Source: Pirellulales bacterium (GTDB lineage Bacteria; Planctomycetota; Planctomycetia; Pirellulales; JANQPP01). From it: a stretch of DNA of 48,393 nt. Below the pieces are notes generated by a model. The model was not told the origin of the DNA and did no database searches. It saw nothing but the letters and a program-made list of their open reading frames with translations. Position 1 is the stretch's first letter. Each line of letters opens with the position of its first letter. Shown in pieces: positions 1-8,008 of the stretch. The position numbers and the translations under genes were made by a program. The DNA lies in contig JANQPP010000017.1 of the NCBI GenBank assembly GCA_028289405.1, forward strand, positions 1 through 48,393. Direction: 5' to 3'.

Positions 1-60
1 GCTTCCGTCGTCTCGTCGTCATCCTACAGGTCTCCTTGCCAAGCTCGGCGCTGGAAACCT

Positions 61-813
61 TCATAACCCATGGATCCGTTTTTCAATAGCAGGCCAATGG
101 TCCTCGTTAACAACGAGGCGCAAGCGTCGTTCGATAAATCGACGTACTGATTCCATCACACGCTTGCCGACTCGCGCGCTTCGCACGAATACGCTGAAGT
201 CATCGGCGTAGTGAACGAATCGCAGGCCGCGACGGTCCAATTCCCAGTCGAGTTCGTCCAGGACGATATTCGACAGGATCGGTGAAAGGGGGCCCCTTTG
301 TGGCGCGCCCTCTTCCGTCGAAACACGTGTGCCATCGGGAAGCACTACCTTGGCCTTCAGCATTCGGTGGATCAGCTTCAAGACACGGCCATCCTCGATA
401 TGCCGAGCCAATCGGCTCAGCAAGCGCTGATGGTTCACGCGGTCGAAGAATTTCGAAAGATCGATATCGACCGTTGTGTCGTATCCTTCCGCGAAATTAC
501 CGGTCGCCTCGGCGAGCGCGGTTTGAGCACCGCGATCAGGGCGGAAGCCGTGACTGCTATCGTGAAATCGTGGTTCGAAGATCGGTGCCAGAACCTGGAG
601 CACCGCTTGTTGAACCACGCGGTCCACGACGTTGGGAATACCTAGACCGCGTTGCCCACCGCCGGGTTTGGCGAAATCAGTCCACTGACCGCTGGCCCGA
701 TTCCGGGCCAGGAAATTGACCAATTCGACGCCTGGCGCGTTGGCGCTACCTGGTAGCCCGAACCATGGCCAGGATGGCGGCGCGAATCGATTCCGGCAGG
801 CTGGGCCAGGCAT
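61..813 (-). pseudogene. Truncated group II intron-type reverse transcriptase
   Basis: The frame holds the central part of a group II intron-like reverse transcriptase. Visible blocks are PGGGQRGLGIPNVVDR, then QQAVLQVLAPIFEP, HGFRPDRGAQTAL, DIDLSKFFDRVNH, GAPQRGPLSPILSNIVLDEL, and the catalytic YADD box in RFVHYADDFSVFV. Intact family members are usually over 400 residues, with an extra N-terminal block and a maturase (domain X) or HNH tail. Here similarity starts abruptly around the PGGG block and ends at about VVNE, after which the frame runs into unrelated residues and stops. The PQGG box reads PQRG, a further sign of decay. No intron RNA domain V/VI was recognised. The start at 813 is only the first possible codon, not a likely true start. 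It is most probably an inactive remnant. Confidence 0.75.
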
Positions 814-979
814 CGACCACCGCCTGTAATTCGGAAGAAAAGTCAGTGTTTTTGCAGTCCAGTACGCCGGATTCTGCGCCGCCTTGGCCAGAAATCCCCG
901 TTTTCCCCACGTTTTTAAGCGGTGATCGAATCCTGTCCTCTCCGCAGGGAACGAAGCGTCTGGGAACTAAAAAAACGCC
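746..979 (-). pseudogene. Remnant resembling the tail of a planctomycete integrase
   Basis: Directly behind an in-frame TAA (980-982), an open frame without a start reads FLVPRRFVPCGEDRIR, then ESGVLDCKNTDFSSELQ, then AVVDAWPSLPESIRAAILAM before a TAG at 746-748. From memory, the pattern 'ELQAVVDAWPSLPE-IRA-ILAMV' resembles C-terminal tails of tyrosine recombinases in planctomycetes; this could not be checked by search. No catalytic recombinase domain is present. It overlaps the 5' part of the reverse-transcriptase frame, so the two look like debris of different elements joined together. Confidence 0.3.
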
Positions 980-1102
980 TTATTTGCGACACCTGCGTGC
1001 GGGGCTAGGTTCGAGTGAATTTCGTCCACAAGGCCGGTTCAAATCCAGAACGCGAGAACCAACTCGATTCCTTCGATCCGCAATTCAAAGCCTGAACAGG
1101 CA

Positions 1103-2239
1103 CTAGGCTGCTGCCTTTTTCCACCAGCTTAGACACTGGCTGACGGCGGCTACACTGATGATTCCGACCAGAATGGACAGCAGCAGGTCGGCGTAGAGTT
1201 CTGGTGCCACCATCGGCAATGCTTTTGATTTCGCTTCCCGGGCTCGATCGAAGGACGTGGCATTGCTGGACGTTGTTCCATTGAGTTTCCGGAGAGCCTC
1301 GGAGTCGCGTAGAGCGAACGAACTGGGCGGGAAGTCGAATCGTTCGGCGGAAATCGCAGGATGCGTTGCTTCTCGGGTGATCGCTGTGGCCAGCGATTGC
1401 AAGGGAGCCTCAGTAGATGACGTTCCCGTGCCATCTGCTTCGATAGCCCGCTCTGAAGGCTGGCCATGAGCATCCCGTTCCAGAGGTGGGGAGGCCCAGT
1501 TCGGCCTCGCGGCGGAGATGGTCTCTCCACTTGGGGATTCATTTGTTGGGGCAAATGGGCTCAATGTGAGTGCCCGATTTAGGAACATGCGCACACGTCC
1601 CACATGGCTGCCGCACGTTGCTCCTCCACCCTCGCCGAATAGCACGCCTGCCAGTTCCCCTCGTGCATTCAAGATGGGGCCTCCGGAGTCCCCCTGCCGC
1701 GCGCGAGCCTCAAGCTCCAGGATCTCCATGGGAGCTTCCGGTCCCGGCGAGAGAAACTGCGTGCATTTCCCCTGTTGCTCCCGATAGGTTCCACCGCCGT
1801 AGCCGGCAATGGTCAGGCGCTCGCCAAGAACGGGAACACGAGTGGAAAGCGGGACTGGATCCATGGGAGGCGGCGGAATCGACACGGCCGCCAAGTCCCA
1901 CTCGGCATCCTGGAGAATGACTTGGCCTTGGGTTCGCAAGCCGCTGGGGAACATGATTTCCACGGCACGTGGATCCGACGCGTCGGCCACAACGTGCCAA
2001 TTCGTAAGGACGATGCCGTGGTCCGCACCTTTGTACACCAGAGTTCCCGAACCGTACGACGTGCCGTCAGGCTCGTTGACTAGAATTCGAGCCACGGATG
2101 GGCGCGGTGGCGTGGAAACAGCCCGCGAAAATCTCCCCAGCCAGCCTAACGGATTACTATTCTGGGGACTGGGAAGAACGGGGGACGACGCTTGGCTCAC
2201 CAGCGAAAAGGCCAATCCCCATAAGAGGGCCGTGTTCAC
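1103..2239 (-). CDS. Secreted trypsin-like serine protease with C-terminal membrane anchor
   Basis: A 378-residue S1-family (trypsin/HtrA-type) protease. The catalytic triad is visible: His82 in TNWHVV, Asp115 in DAEWDLAAV, and Ser185 in QGDSGGPIL. The N-terminus (about residues 1-18) is hydrophobic like a signal peptide. The protease domain spans about 48-230. A long linker rich in Ser, Thr, Ala and Pro follows, and a hydrophobic segment (about 347-365, DLLLSILVGIISVAAV) ends in WWKK, so the protein is probably tethered to a membrane with the protease outside the cytoplasm. No PDZ domain is seen, unlike DegP/HtrA. The start is GTG at 2239, 7 bases after the stop of a small upstream ORF, which suggests translational coupling. 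The substrate is unknown. Confidence 0.85.
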   Translation of the reverse strand: MNTALLWGLAFSLVSQASSPVLPSPQNSNPLGWLGRFSRAVSTPPRPSVARILVNEPDGTSYGSGTLVYKGADHGIVLTNWHVVADASDPRAVEIMFPSGLRTQGQVILQDAEWDLAAVSIPPPPMDPVPLSTRVPVLGERLTIAGYGGGTYREQQGKCTQFLSPGPEAPMEILELEARARQGDSGGPILNARGELAGVLFGEGGGATCGSHVGRVRMFLNRALTLSPFAPTNESPSGETISAARPNWASPPLERDAHGQPSERAIEADGTGTSSTEAPLQSLATAITREATHPAISAERFDFPPSSFALRDSEALRKLNGTTSSNATSFDRAREAKSKALPMVAPELYADLLLSILVGIISVAAVSQCLSWWKKAAA

Positions 2240-2246
2240 CTCGCCC

Positions 2247-2360
2247 TCACCTAGGCTTGGTTTTGCGGTCGTGTTCGTTCTTGACGATCATTCGCAACAA
2301 CTGACTGCGAAGGCGCTCCTGCTCCGATTGCCGATCCGTCGCGGGCTTGGTTTGAGGCAT
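2247..2360 (-). CDS. Small charged ORF upstream of the protease
   Basis: A 37-residue frame from ATG at 2360 to TGA at 2247-2249, starting MPQTKPATDRQSEQERLRSQ and ending RKTKPR. It is strongly hydrophilic with a heptad-like stretch (EQERLRSQLLRMI) that could form a short helix. It ends 7 bases before the GTG start of the protease. No Shine-Dalgarno sequence is visible, and the family is not recognised. The spacing is the main support; it may be a leader peptide or a small partner protein, or may not be translated. Confidence 0.35.
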   Translation of the reverse strand: MPQTKPATDRQSEQERLRSQLLRMIVKNEHDRKTKPR

Positions 2361-3069
2361 GGTCAGGCAAAATCAGGATTTCAGGGAGAGTAAACGCCGC
2401 GAACTCACGTGAAGGTGGAGCGGCAAACGGAAAAGCGGGCAATGATTCGACGGTAAAAACTCACCGTGCGTGAATGGACATGGGTTCCACCTAACGGTGT
2501 CGGAAAATGGTCACGAGGGCCATGACTCTCGGAGCCGTTGCCAGCTCAAGCGTATCAATGCTCAAAGTCAGCCATGGCGTGGAGAACCGGTTCAGCCCAT
2601 CCGGTGGGCATATTCGCGCTAAGTGGCAAGGTCTCCCATTTCACGCTCAGGAAGATAGACGTCGCTCAAATACATTTGGGGAATGGAGAAGCAGATGGCG
2701 TGCCCAGCACTTACAGCGGGCGGGTTGCGTGGCTCAAACGGAATCCTTGGCGGCAGCCGGAGCGAACGGAATAGAAGCTTTTCACCGGATATTTGCCCGA
2801 ACGGCTTCAAGAATATCCCTGCCAAAGCAAGGAACCGGCAAAGGCGGGAAATTTCCCCGCTAGAAAATCGCGCGAAATTAATGCGGAGAAGAGCGGTTTT
2901 TCAAGCGTGGGGGACGGCGAAAAAGTCTGTCCCGTGTTCACGGAACGCCACGGAGTGTTTCGTGAAAACACCTCAGCGCATTCGAATCATGCGCATGGGC
3001 GCACATGAAATCACGATTCTCCGGCAGGGATGCAACAGATTTCGCGGATCCGGAAACTAAACAAGCAGG
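2361..3069. other. Gene-poor interval between protease and ABC cassette
   Basis: Several short frames cross this stretch on both strands, but none has a recognisable motif, a ribosome binding site or a coding-like composition. It should contain the promoter of the small ORF and protease on the minus strand and the 3' end of the ABC cassette. A possible diverged copy of the dispersed repeat lies at 2964-3010. Nothing else is recognised. Confidence 0.5.
2964..3010 (-). repeat. Possible degenerate copy (D) of the dispersed repeat, inverted
   Basis: Read on the plus strand, AAAACACCTCAGC (2965-2977) matches exactly the reverse complement of part of the copy at 40535-40633. A second block, TGAAA (3006-3010), lies almost the same distance away (28 versus 27 bases). 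The rest is poorly matched. It lies 60 bases beyond the 3' end of the DUF4340 gene. It may be chance. Confidence 0.3.
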
Positions 3070-4929
3070 TTAGTTATCCAAACCCTGGGACAGGCTTTCA
3101 AATTCTCCCAAGCCACCCGTGGCCGCCCCGGAATCACCGTCGTCGGATTCCTCGGGCTCCTTCTCCTTGACGACATCCGCCCGACCCAGGTGGATCTTGC
3201 GGTAAACGTCCTCGGAAATGACGTAGTACCAATCGGCGAAGCGGTCGTTTAGCTCCGCGACCTTTTTTTTCGTGCTTTCCACCTTCTCATTGTATTCATC
3301 CAGCTTCCGCTGGTTGGCCTGCTCGATTCGCTGACGCTCCTTGGCGGCTTCGTCCTCTTCCTCGGATAACTCACCGGTGGTTTCGTCCCCCGTTTTTTCA
3401 GTGGTGGAGGAGGCATCGTCTTCCGTGGATTCCTCGGCATTTTCCGCTTGTTCGGTCGAAGCCTCTTCATTGGGAGTTTCTTCGCCAGGAGTCTCGTCCG
3501 TGGCGGGAACCTCTTCTTGCTTCGGTGCTTCGTCAGAATCTTGTGGAGCGGTTTCCGTGTCGGTTTCTTCCGGGGCCGCGGAGTCTGTCTCGGTATTTTC
3601 CGTCTCGGAGCCGGAGTCCTCGGCGGGGGCTTCTTCCTCTTCTGCCTGGCCCGTGGCATTCTCTGGCGGCAGCGGCTCCAGTTCGGGGGCGGGAATCATG
3701 CTTTCATCGAACCTCGCCATCACAAGCAGATAGCGGTTTAGACCGGGCCCGGAGTCTTGGTCCTCCTCGGTAGTGGCAGACTCTGATTCTTCGCCGGCGT
3801 CTTCGGTTGTCGAGCCGTCATCTTCACCTTTGCCGGCGATTTCGCCAAAGCGAAGGATGTACTCGATGCCATCTTTCGTTTTGCAGATAATTTCGCCCTC
3901 GGAGGAGAGAACCGAGCCCCTTTCTTCCCCTTCGGCGGGTGGGAGAGCGTAAAACCCACGTGTCACGAGGGATCGCATGGCCTCGGGGCTCTGGGCCAGT
4001 TCGGCATCCGCCCGAAGATCCCGACCGACCCCTTCCGGCTTGCGCTGCACGTCCACGATTCGCAAGTCATCGAGCGCGTTTCGCAAATCATTTAGCTTTT
4101 GCGTGTTCAATTCCTCGTTGTCCGCCAGGGCAGTTTCTTTCCATGCCTGGTCCTGATACTCCTGCATATCCGTGATGGACCACTGGGAGTTGGTGTCGTC
4201 GTAACTCAGCCCGATCTTCGCGCGAGGTATCGGATTGAGCAGGATTTGGCCGCTCAGTTGAAATTGGGCTTCAATCGTGTAGTCATCAATATTGACTTCC
4301 CGCACGTCAAAGGAGTTGAGCTGCAGCAGATCCTTTTCGATCCAGTCCGCGAATTTGGTGGAATAGCGGCTGGGGTCGATTTTTACGACGTAGACGTGGT
4401 CGCGTCCGGCTCCGCCATGCCGCACATATCGCTGCCCCGTTTGGTCCTTAACCTCCTTGCCGACGATGATTTCTCCCAGCACTTTGTCGTCGGCATCGCG
4501 CATCACGACCCGCATACCGACGCCTTCTTCACCGACCCTGAGTTCTGGGTTTTGCGGGTCCTTCACCCCATAAAGCTCGTGCGTGGAGCGGTCCTTGCTC
4601 TCTACTCTCAACACGGTGAGGTCGATGAGCCCGGAGGCCGCGTTGGCCATTTGCCGTTCGGCATCGGCGGGATAATCCTGCTTGGAGGGAATGGACCAGA
4701 CGCCGTTGCGTTGCGCGACCTCAAACCGTTCCAGCGTGGCCGTTTCTTCGTCGTATTTCACGATCTCCATCCGCCGGGCGTTGAGCGGATCCTTGAAGCT
4801 CGCGAAAAGATTCTGGCCTTCTTCGTTGGTTAAATCGGGGCTGGGAGGACGCGGCAAGGAAAGCCAGGCTAGCAAGCAAATCACTGCCGCGGAGCCCACG
4901 AAGGTGATGGTCTTCTTATTCTCGTCCAT
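3070..4929 (-). CDS. DUF4340 membrane-anchored protein with long acidic insert
   Basis: A 619-residue protein, third gene of an ABC cassette with the ATPase and the permease-GldG fusion. An N-terminal membrane segment (about residues 8-25) follows a short charged start. DUF4340-type sequence follows: early RMEIVKYDEETATLERFE and WSIPSKQDYPADAE, then further repeats to about 365. Between about 420 and 530 lies a low-complexity tract built almost only of Glu, Asp, Ser, Thr, Pro and Ala, then a Lys/Glu-rich coiled-coil-like stretch (530-560). The sequence FADWYYVISEDVYRKI then resumes what looks like the last strand of a DUF4340 domain, so the acidic tract appears inserted within the fold. DUF4340 proteins commonly accompany GldG-type ABC systems; the substrate is unknown. 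The upstream gene ends 196 bases away. Confidence 0.8.
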   Translation of the reverse strand: MDENKKTITFVGSAAVICLLAWLSLPRPPSPDLTNEEGQNLFASFKDPLNARRMEIVKYDEETATLERFEVAQRNGVWSIPSKQDYPADAERQMANAASGLIDLTVLRVESKDRSTHELYGVKDPQNPELRVGEEGVGMRVVMRDADDKVLGEIIVGKEVKDQTGQRYVRHGGAGRDHVYVVKIDPSRYSTKFADWIEKDLLQLNSFDVREVNIDDYTIEAQFQLSGQILLNPIPRAKIGLSYDDTNSQWSITDMQEYQDQAWKETALADNEELNTQKLNDLRNALDDLRIVDVQRKPEGVGRDLRADAELAQSPEAMRSLVTRGFYALPPAEGEERGSVLSSEGEIICKTKDGIEYILRFGEIAGKGEDDGSTTEDAGEESESATTEEDQDSGPGLNRYLLVMARFDESMIPAPELEPLPPENATGQAEEEEAPAEDSGSETENTETDSAAPEETDTETAPQDSDEAPKQEEVPATDETPGEETPNEEASTEQAENAEESTEDDASSTTEKTGDETTGELSEEEDEAAKERQRIEQANQRKLDEYNEKVESTKKKVAELNDRFADWYYVISEDVYRKIHLGRADVVKEKEPEESDDGDSGAATGGLGEFESLSQGLDN

Positions 4930-4964
4930 TGATCGGAATCCCTACATCTGCAACGTGTGTTATG

Positions 4965-5064
4965 GCCAACGGACAAACTCTTTGGCCGCGCTCGCACACC
5001 GGCGTTTCACAACCGATGGACGGCAAATTTCGCGGAACCCATGTTGTTTTGTCCTCAAGCTCTT
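4965..5064 (+). repeat. Dispersed ~100-bp repeat, copy A
   Basis: Aligned by eye with 40535-40633, this stretch shows about 70 matches in 100 positions with a single one-base gap. Shared blocks at identical spacing are GCCAACGGACAAA, GGCGTTTCAC, TTTCGCGGA and TGTTTTGTC, ending in GCTCTT. It sits between the permease-GldG and DUF4340 genes of the ABC cassette, just past the 3' end of the former. A hairpin with a T-run begins 8 bases after it. No coding potential is apparent. Confidence 0.7.
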
Positions 5065-5071
5065 ATGACCG

Positions 5072-5098
5072 GCTGCTGTGTTTCCAGCAGCATTTTTT
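5072..5098 (+). terminator. Plus-strand intrinsic terminator inside a minus-strand operon
   Basis: A perfect 7-bp stem GCTGCTG (5072-5078) / CAGCAGC (5085-5091) with loop TGTTTC is followed by A and six Ts (5093-5098). This is the form of a Rho-independent terminator for plus-strand transcription. On the minus strand the stem is followed by mixed sequence, not a T-run. Both flanking genes are on the minus strand, so the transcript it would end is not accounted for. Confidence 0.6.
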
Positions 5099-5125
5099 AT
5101 GTCGGTTGGGTATTTCCCTACGAAG

Positions 5126-7867
5126 CTACCGTAACCTTTCCTTGGCGACTCCCTCTTGCTCCCGGGCCCGGCGGCGGAAGTAAACGAAGAAGGCCATCAT
5201 CAAGGGGAAAATTGGCGGAATCAGCACGGCGAGCCGCTTATATTCGTCTTGGACCTGGCGGACTTCCAGGGCCAAGTCCCGTTCCACGCGCTTGATTTCG
5301 GCGTCCCGATCTTGCTGGAGGCTGGCCCGTTTGACTTGCAGCCGGCGGCTGCCCGCCTCTTGGGCCGTCGCCACTTCAATGGCCATCTGGCGGGGATCGA
5401 CTTGCTTGCGGTTTTGCAGGTCTTGGATCAGCTTGTTGAATTCATCTTCCGCTTTCCGCGCCTCTTGCTCGAACTCTTGATTGAACTTGGTCCGCAGCGC
5501 GTCTGCTTCCTCACGCGATTCAAGCGTGGCCTCTTCCACTTTCGCCAAGGTGCGATGCACGGGGCGCCTTTTGCGGATGTCGATAAAGCGGTCATCATCG
5601 GCCAATTCGTCGAGAATATTTAGCACCAGTGTCACATTGTCGAACTGCCAATTGATTTCGTCCTCGGCTTCGTTGCCTCGTGCCCGTACGGCGAAGAAAG
5701 CCGAATGGAGCATATCGATATCGGCGACCAGCGTAAGATTGAGTTCGGTTTCCGAACCGCTTTCGGATTCTTCGTTTTCTTGTTCGTTGGACGCGTCGAG
5801 CAGGAAATTCTCGTTTCCCTGGGGAAGCGTGCCATGGAGACGCGCGGCGATGACGTATTTCTGATCCGTCCGCCGTTCCAACAGAGGGAGATTGGGGTTG
5901 AAGGTGCTGGGTCCAAACGGATTCTGAATCATGACCTCGCTGGCGGAAACCGTGCCGGTGTCCTCGCCTGTCGTGGCCAATTCCGTGAAGTCGAGCGGGC
6001 AGCTATTGAGGGGCCGGACCGAACCTGGAAAGAGAAACAGGGCTTGTTGCAAGCCGCTGCTGATGGAGGATTCGGAATTGAAGGGTTCCTTGGCACCGCT
6101 GCCCGCACCCACGAATACCCATTCCCGGGTAATGAAGGTCGACGCCTTGGGATAGGGGTTATAGTTCTGCCAGATGACCTGGCTGCCCATGAAGTCGATG
6201 CCCAATTTGCTCCACAGGCGGGAGATTTCTCCCTTGGGAGGCGGGGGCTGCCGGCCGCCCATGAAGGGATTCGCCCCGCCAGGCGGCTGCTTGAGCTGAG
6301 TCGTGCCCGCCACTTGGGGATAGAAATACGGGAAAGGGTCCTCGAAAATCGCCGTCGGTTGGCCACTTAAAACGACATTAATGAAATGGTCCATCTGTTC
6401 AGGAGCGAGGGACGAAGGCTGTACTGCCAGCAAGACGTCGTATTTCTCGGTGATTGGTTGGCTGGGGTCGACCTGCTCCACTTCATACTGCTTGCGAAGT
6501 TCGTTGATGATCTCCTGGTCCATCCGGCTGGCCCCGGATTGAAAATCGAATCCGCCGTAAAGCGGGACATCCGTGGTCAGCACGCCGACTTTCTTCCGCT
6601 GCTGGTCACTGACAGTCGAAATCGAGCGGACAATTTCATACTCCACGGACAATCCCTTGGAGAAAAAGGGAACGACCACTTTGTCCAAACCGCAGGTGAA
6701 CGCCGCGCCGAGATAGATTTCTTCTTGCGTCATGGCGCCCCGTGAGCGGGTTTCCACGGTTTGGGGGCGAATATTGAACTGCTCCTCGGCCCGCGTCGCT
6801 TCCTCGCTGAAGGTTTCCACTTCGTGGATTTGGACTTGAACCTTATCGCCGCCCAATGCCCCAAATTCCCGCAAAGTGGAAAGCAGATTGAGCCGGGTTT
6901 GTACGTACGCCTCCGGCACGACGGGGCTCACGTAAGCGTCAATCTGCACCGGATATTCGGTCTCCAAATTGCGTACCAGGTCTCTTGTTTTCGGTGAGAG
7001 AGAGCTCAGCTTTTCGGTCGTGACGTCCATGCGGACGATATCATGATTGGCGAGCAGTACATTCACGCCGGCCACGGCCACTAGTAGCGCCACCGCGCGA
7101 ACGGCGTAATGGCCGAGCATCGAGTGGCCATCGCGTCCGCCGAGCCAATGCCGGCGGCCAATGAGCACCATGGCGATGTAGAGCATCACCGCCACGAGCA
7201 ATAGAAAATAGGCGACGCTGGAGAGGCTGATCACGCCACGGCCAAAATCACGAAACTGCTCGGTCAGACTCCAGCGTTTCACGACCACGGCGAGTTCGGG
7301 ATTGGCCACAATGACATCCGCCGAATAGGCGAATGCCAAGGGGGCGTTCAGTACCACGCCGAGGATGTAGCTCACGGTAAGATTGCTCGTCAAAAAGGAG
7401 GCGACCATGCCGATGGCCAGCATCGCCAGGCCCATGAGCCAGTAACCGATATGCGTGCCAAACAGCAGGCCGGCGTCCGGCTGTCCCAGCCGGACTAGCA
7501 CCGCCGTGTTGGAGACGAAGGAAAACAGGAGAGCCACGGTGAAGATGGCCACCGCTGCCAAATACTTGCCGACGACCACGTCGATGTCCGCGGCAGGCAT
7601 GGTCAACAGCAACTCATCGGTCCCTTGCCGCCGCTCTTCCGCCCACACGCTCATGGTGATGGCGGGAATGAAGATCAAAAAGATGAACGGCAAGTACTGG
7701 TTCAGTTGGTCCAGGTTGGCCAAGTTGGCGTTGAAAAACTCGGCGGGCCAAAAGGCGGCGAAGGAGGACAACAGGACATAGACACAGATAAAGACATAGC
7801 CTGTCGGGTTGCGGAAATAGCTAAAAAAGTTTCGCTTGAATACGGCGGCGACGACTTTCCCATTCAT
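5126..7867 (-). CDS. ABC-2 permease fused to GldG-type auxiliary domain
   Basis: A 913-residue fusion. Residues 1 to about 240 form an ABC-2 type permease with about six membrane helices (for example YVFICVYVLLSSFAAFW and FIFLIFIPAITMSVWAEERR, where ER-QGT-ELLL is typical of GldF-like permeases). A further helix (about 258-275) leads into a GldG-type domain beginning MDVTTEKLSSLSPKTRDLVR, with DAYVSPVVPEAY and KKVGVLTTDVPL. The C-terminal part has a long charged coiled-coil-like region (about 760-875) and a last membrane helix (PPIFPLMMAFFVYF) near the end. In gliding Bacteroidetes GldF and GldG are separate; here one chain carries both roles. It acts with the ATPase encoded 141 bases upstream. 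Export of an unknown substrate or an envelope function is inferred. Confidence 0.88.
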   Translation of the reverse strand: MNGKVVAAVFKRNFFSYFRNPTGYVFICVYVLLSSFAAFWPAEFFNANLANLDQLNQYLPFIFLIFIPAITMSVWAEERRQGTDELLLTMPAADIDVVVGKYLAAVAIFTVALLFSFVSNTAVLVRLGQPDAGLLFGTHIGYWLMGLAMLAIGMVASFLTSNLTVSYILGVVLNAPLAFAYSADVIVANPELAVVVKRWSLTEQFRDFGRGVISLSSVAYFLLLVAVMLYIAMVLIGRRHWLGGRDGHSMLGHYAVRAVALLVAVAGVNVLLANHDIVRMDVTTEKLSSLSPKTRDLVRNLETEYPVQIDAYVSPVVPEAYVQTRLNLLSTLREFGALGGDKVQVQIHEVETFSEEATRAEEQFNIRPQTVETRSRGAMTQEEIYLGAAFTCGLDKVVVPFFSKGLSVEYEIVRSISTVSDQQRKKVGVLTTDVPLYGGFDFQSGASRMDQEIINELRKQYEVEQVDPSQPITEKYDVLLAVQPSSLAPEQMDHFINVVLSGQPTAIFEDPFPYFYPQVAGTTQLKQPPGGANPFMGGRQPPPPKGEISRLWSKLGIDFMGSQVIWQNYNPYPKASTFITREWVFVGAGSGAKEPFNSESSISSGLQQALFLFPGSVRPLNSCPLDFTELATTGEDTGTVSASEVMIQNPFGPSTFNPNLPLLERRTDQKYVIAARLHGTLPQGNENFLLDASNEQENEESESGSETELNLTLVADIDMLHSAFFAVRARGNEAEDEINWQFDNVTLVLNILDELADDDRFIDIRKRRPVHRTLAKVEEATLESREEADALRTKFNQEFEQEARKAEDEFNKLIQDLQNRKQVDPRQMAIEVATAQEAGSRRLQVKRASLQQDRDAEIKRVERDLALEVRQVQDEYKRLAVLIPPIFPLMMAFFVYFRRRAREQEGVAKERLR

Positions 7868-8008
7868 GGTTTCGCGTTCACTCTATCCCTGGACTTGGTT
7901 GAATCCGCAACGAGACGTCTGGTAAAGGGTGATGTGACGTTCTTGCCGCAAGATGTTGAGATCTGTTGTTCCGTTTGGCCCGCGCCGGACGTGCAAGACG
8001 TTCGCGGG

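Noticed and set aside
3249..3659. 136-residue very basic minus-strand frame (Lys/Arg/Pro-rich)
   Set aside because: It is a shifted-frame reading of the Glu/Asp/Ser/Thr-rich tract of the DUF4340 gene; acidic low-complexity DNA gives basic sequence in another frame.
4099..4833. 244-residue plus-strand open frame
   Set aside because: Antisense to the DUF4340 gene; no ribosome site or family motif.
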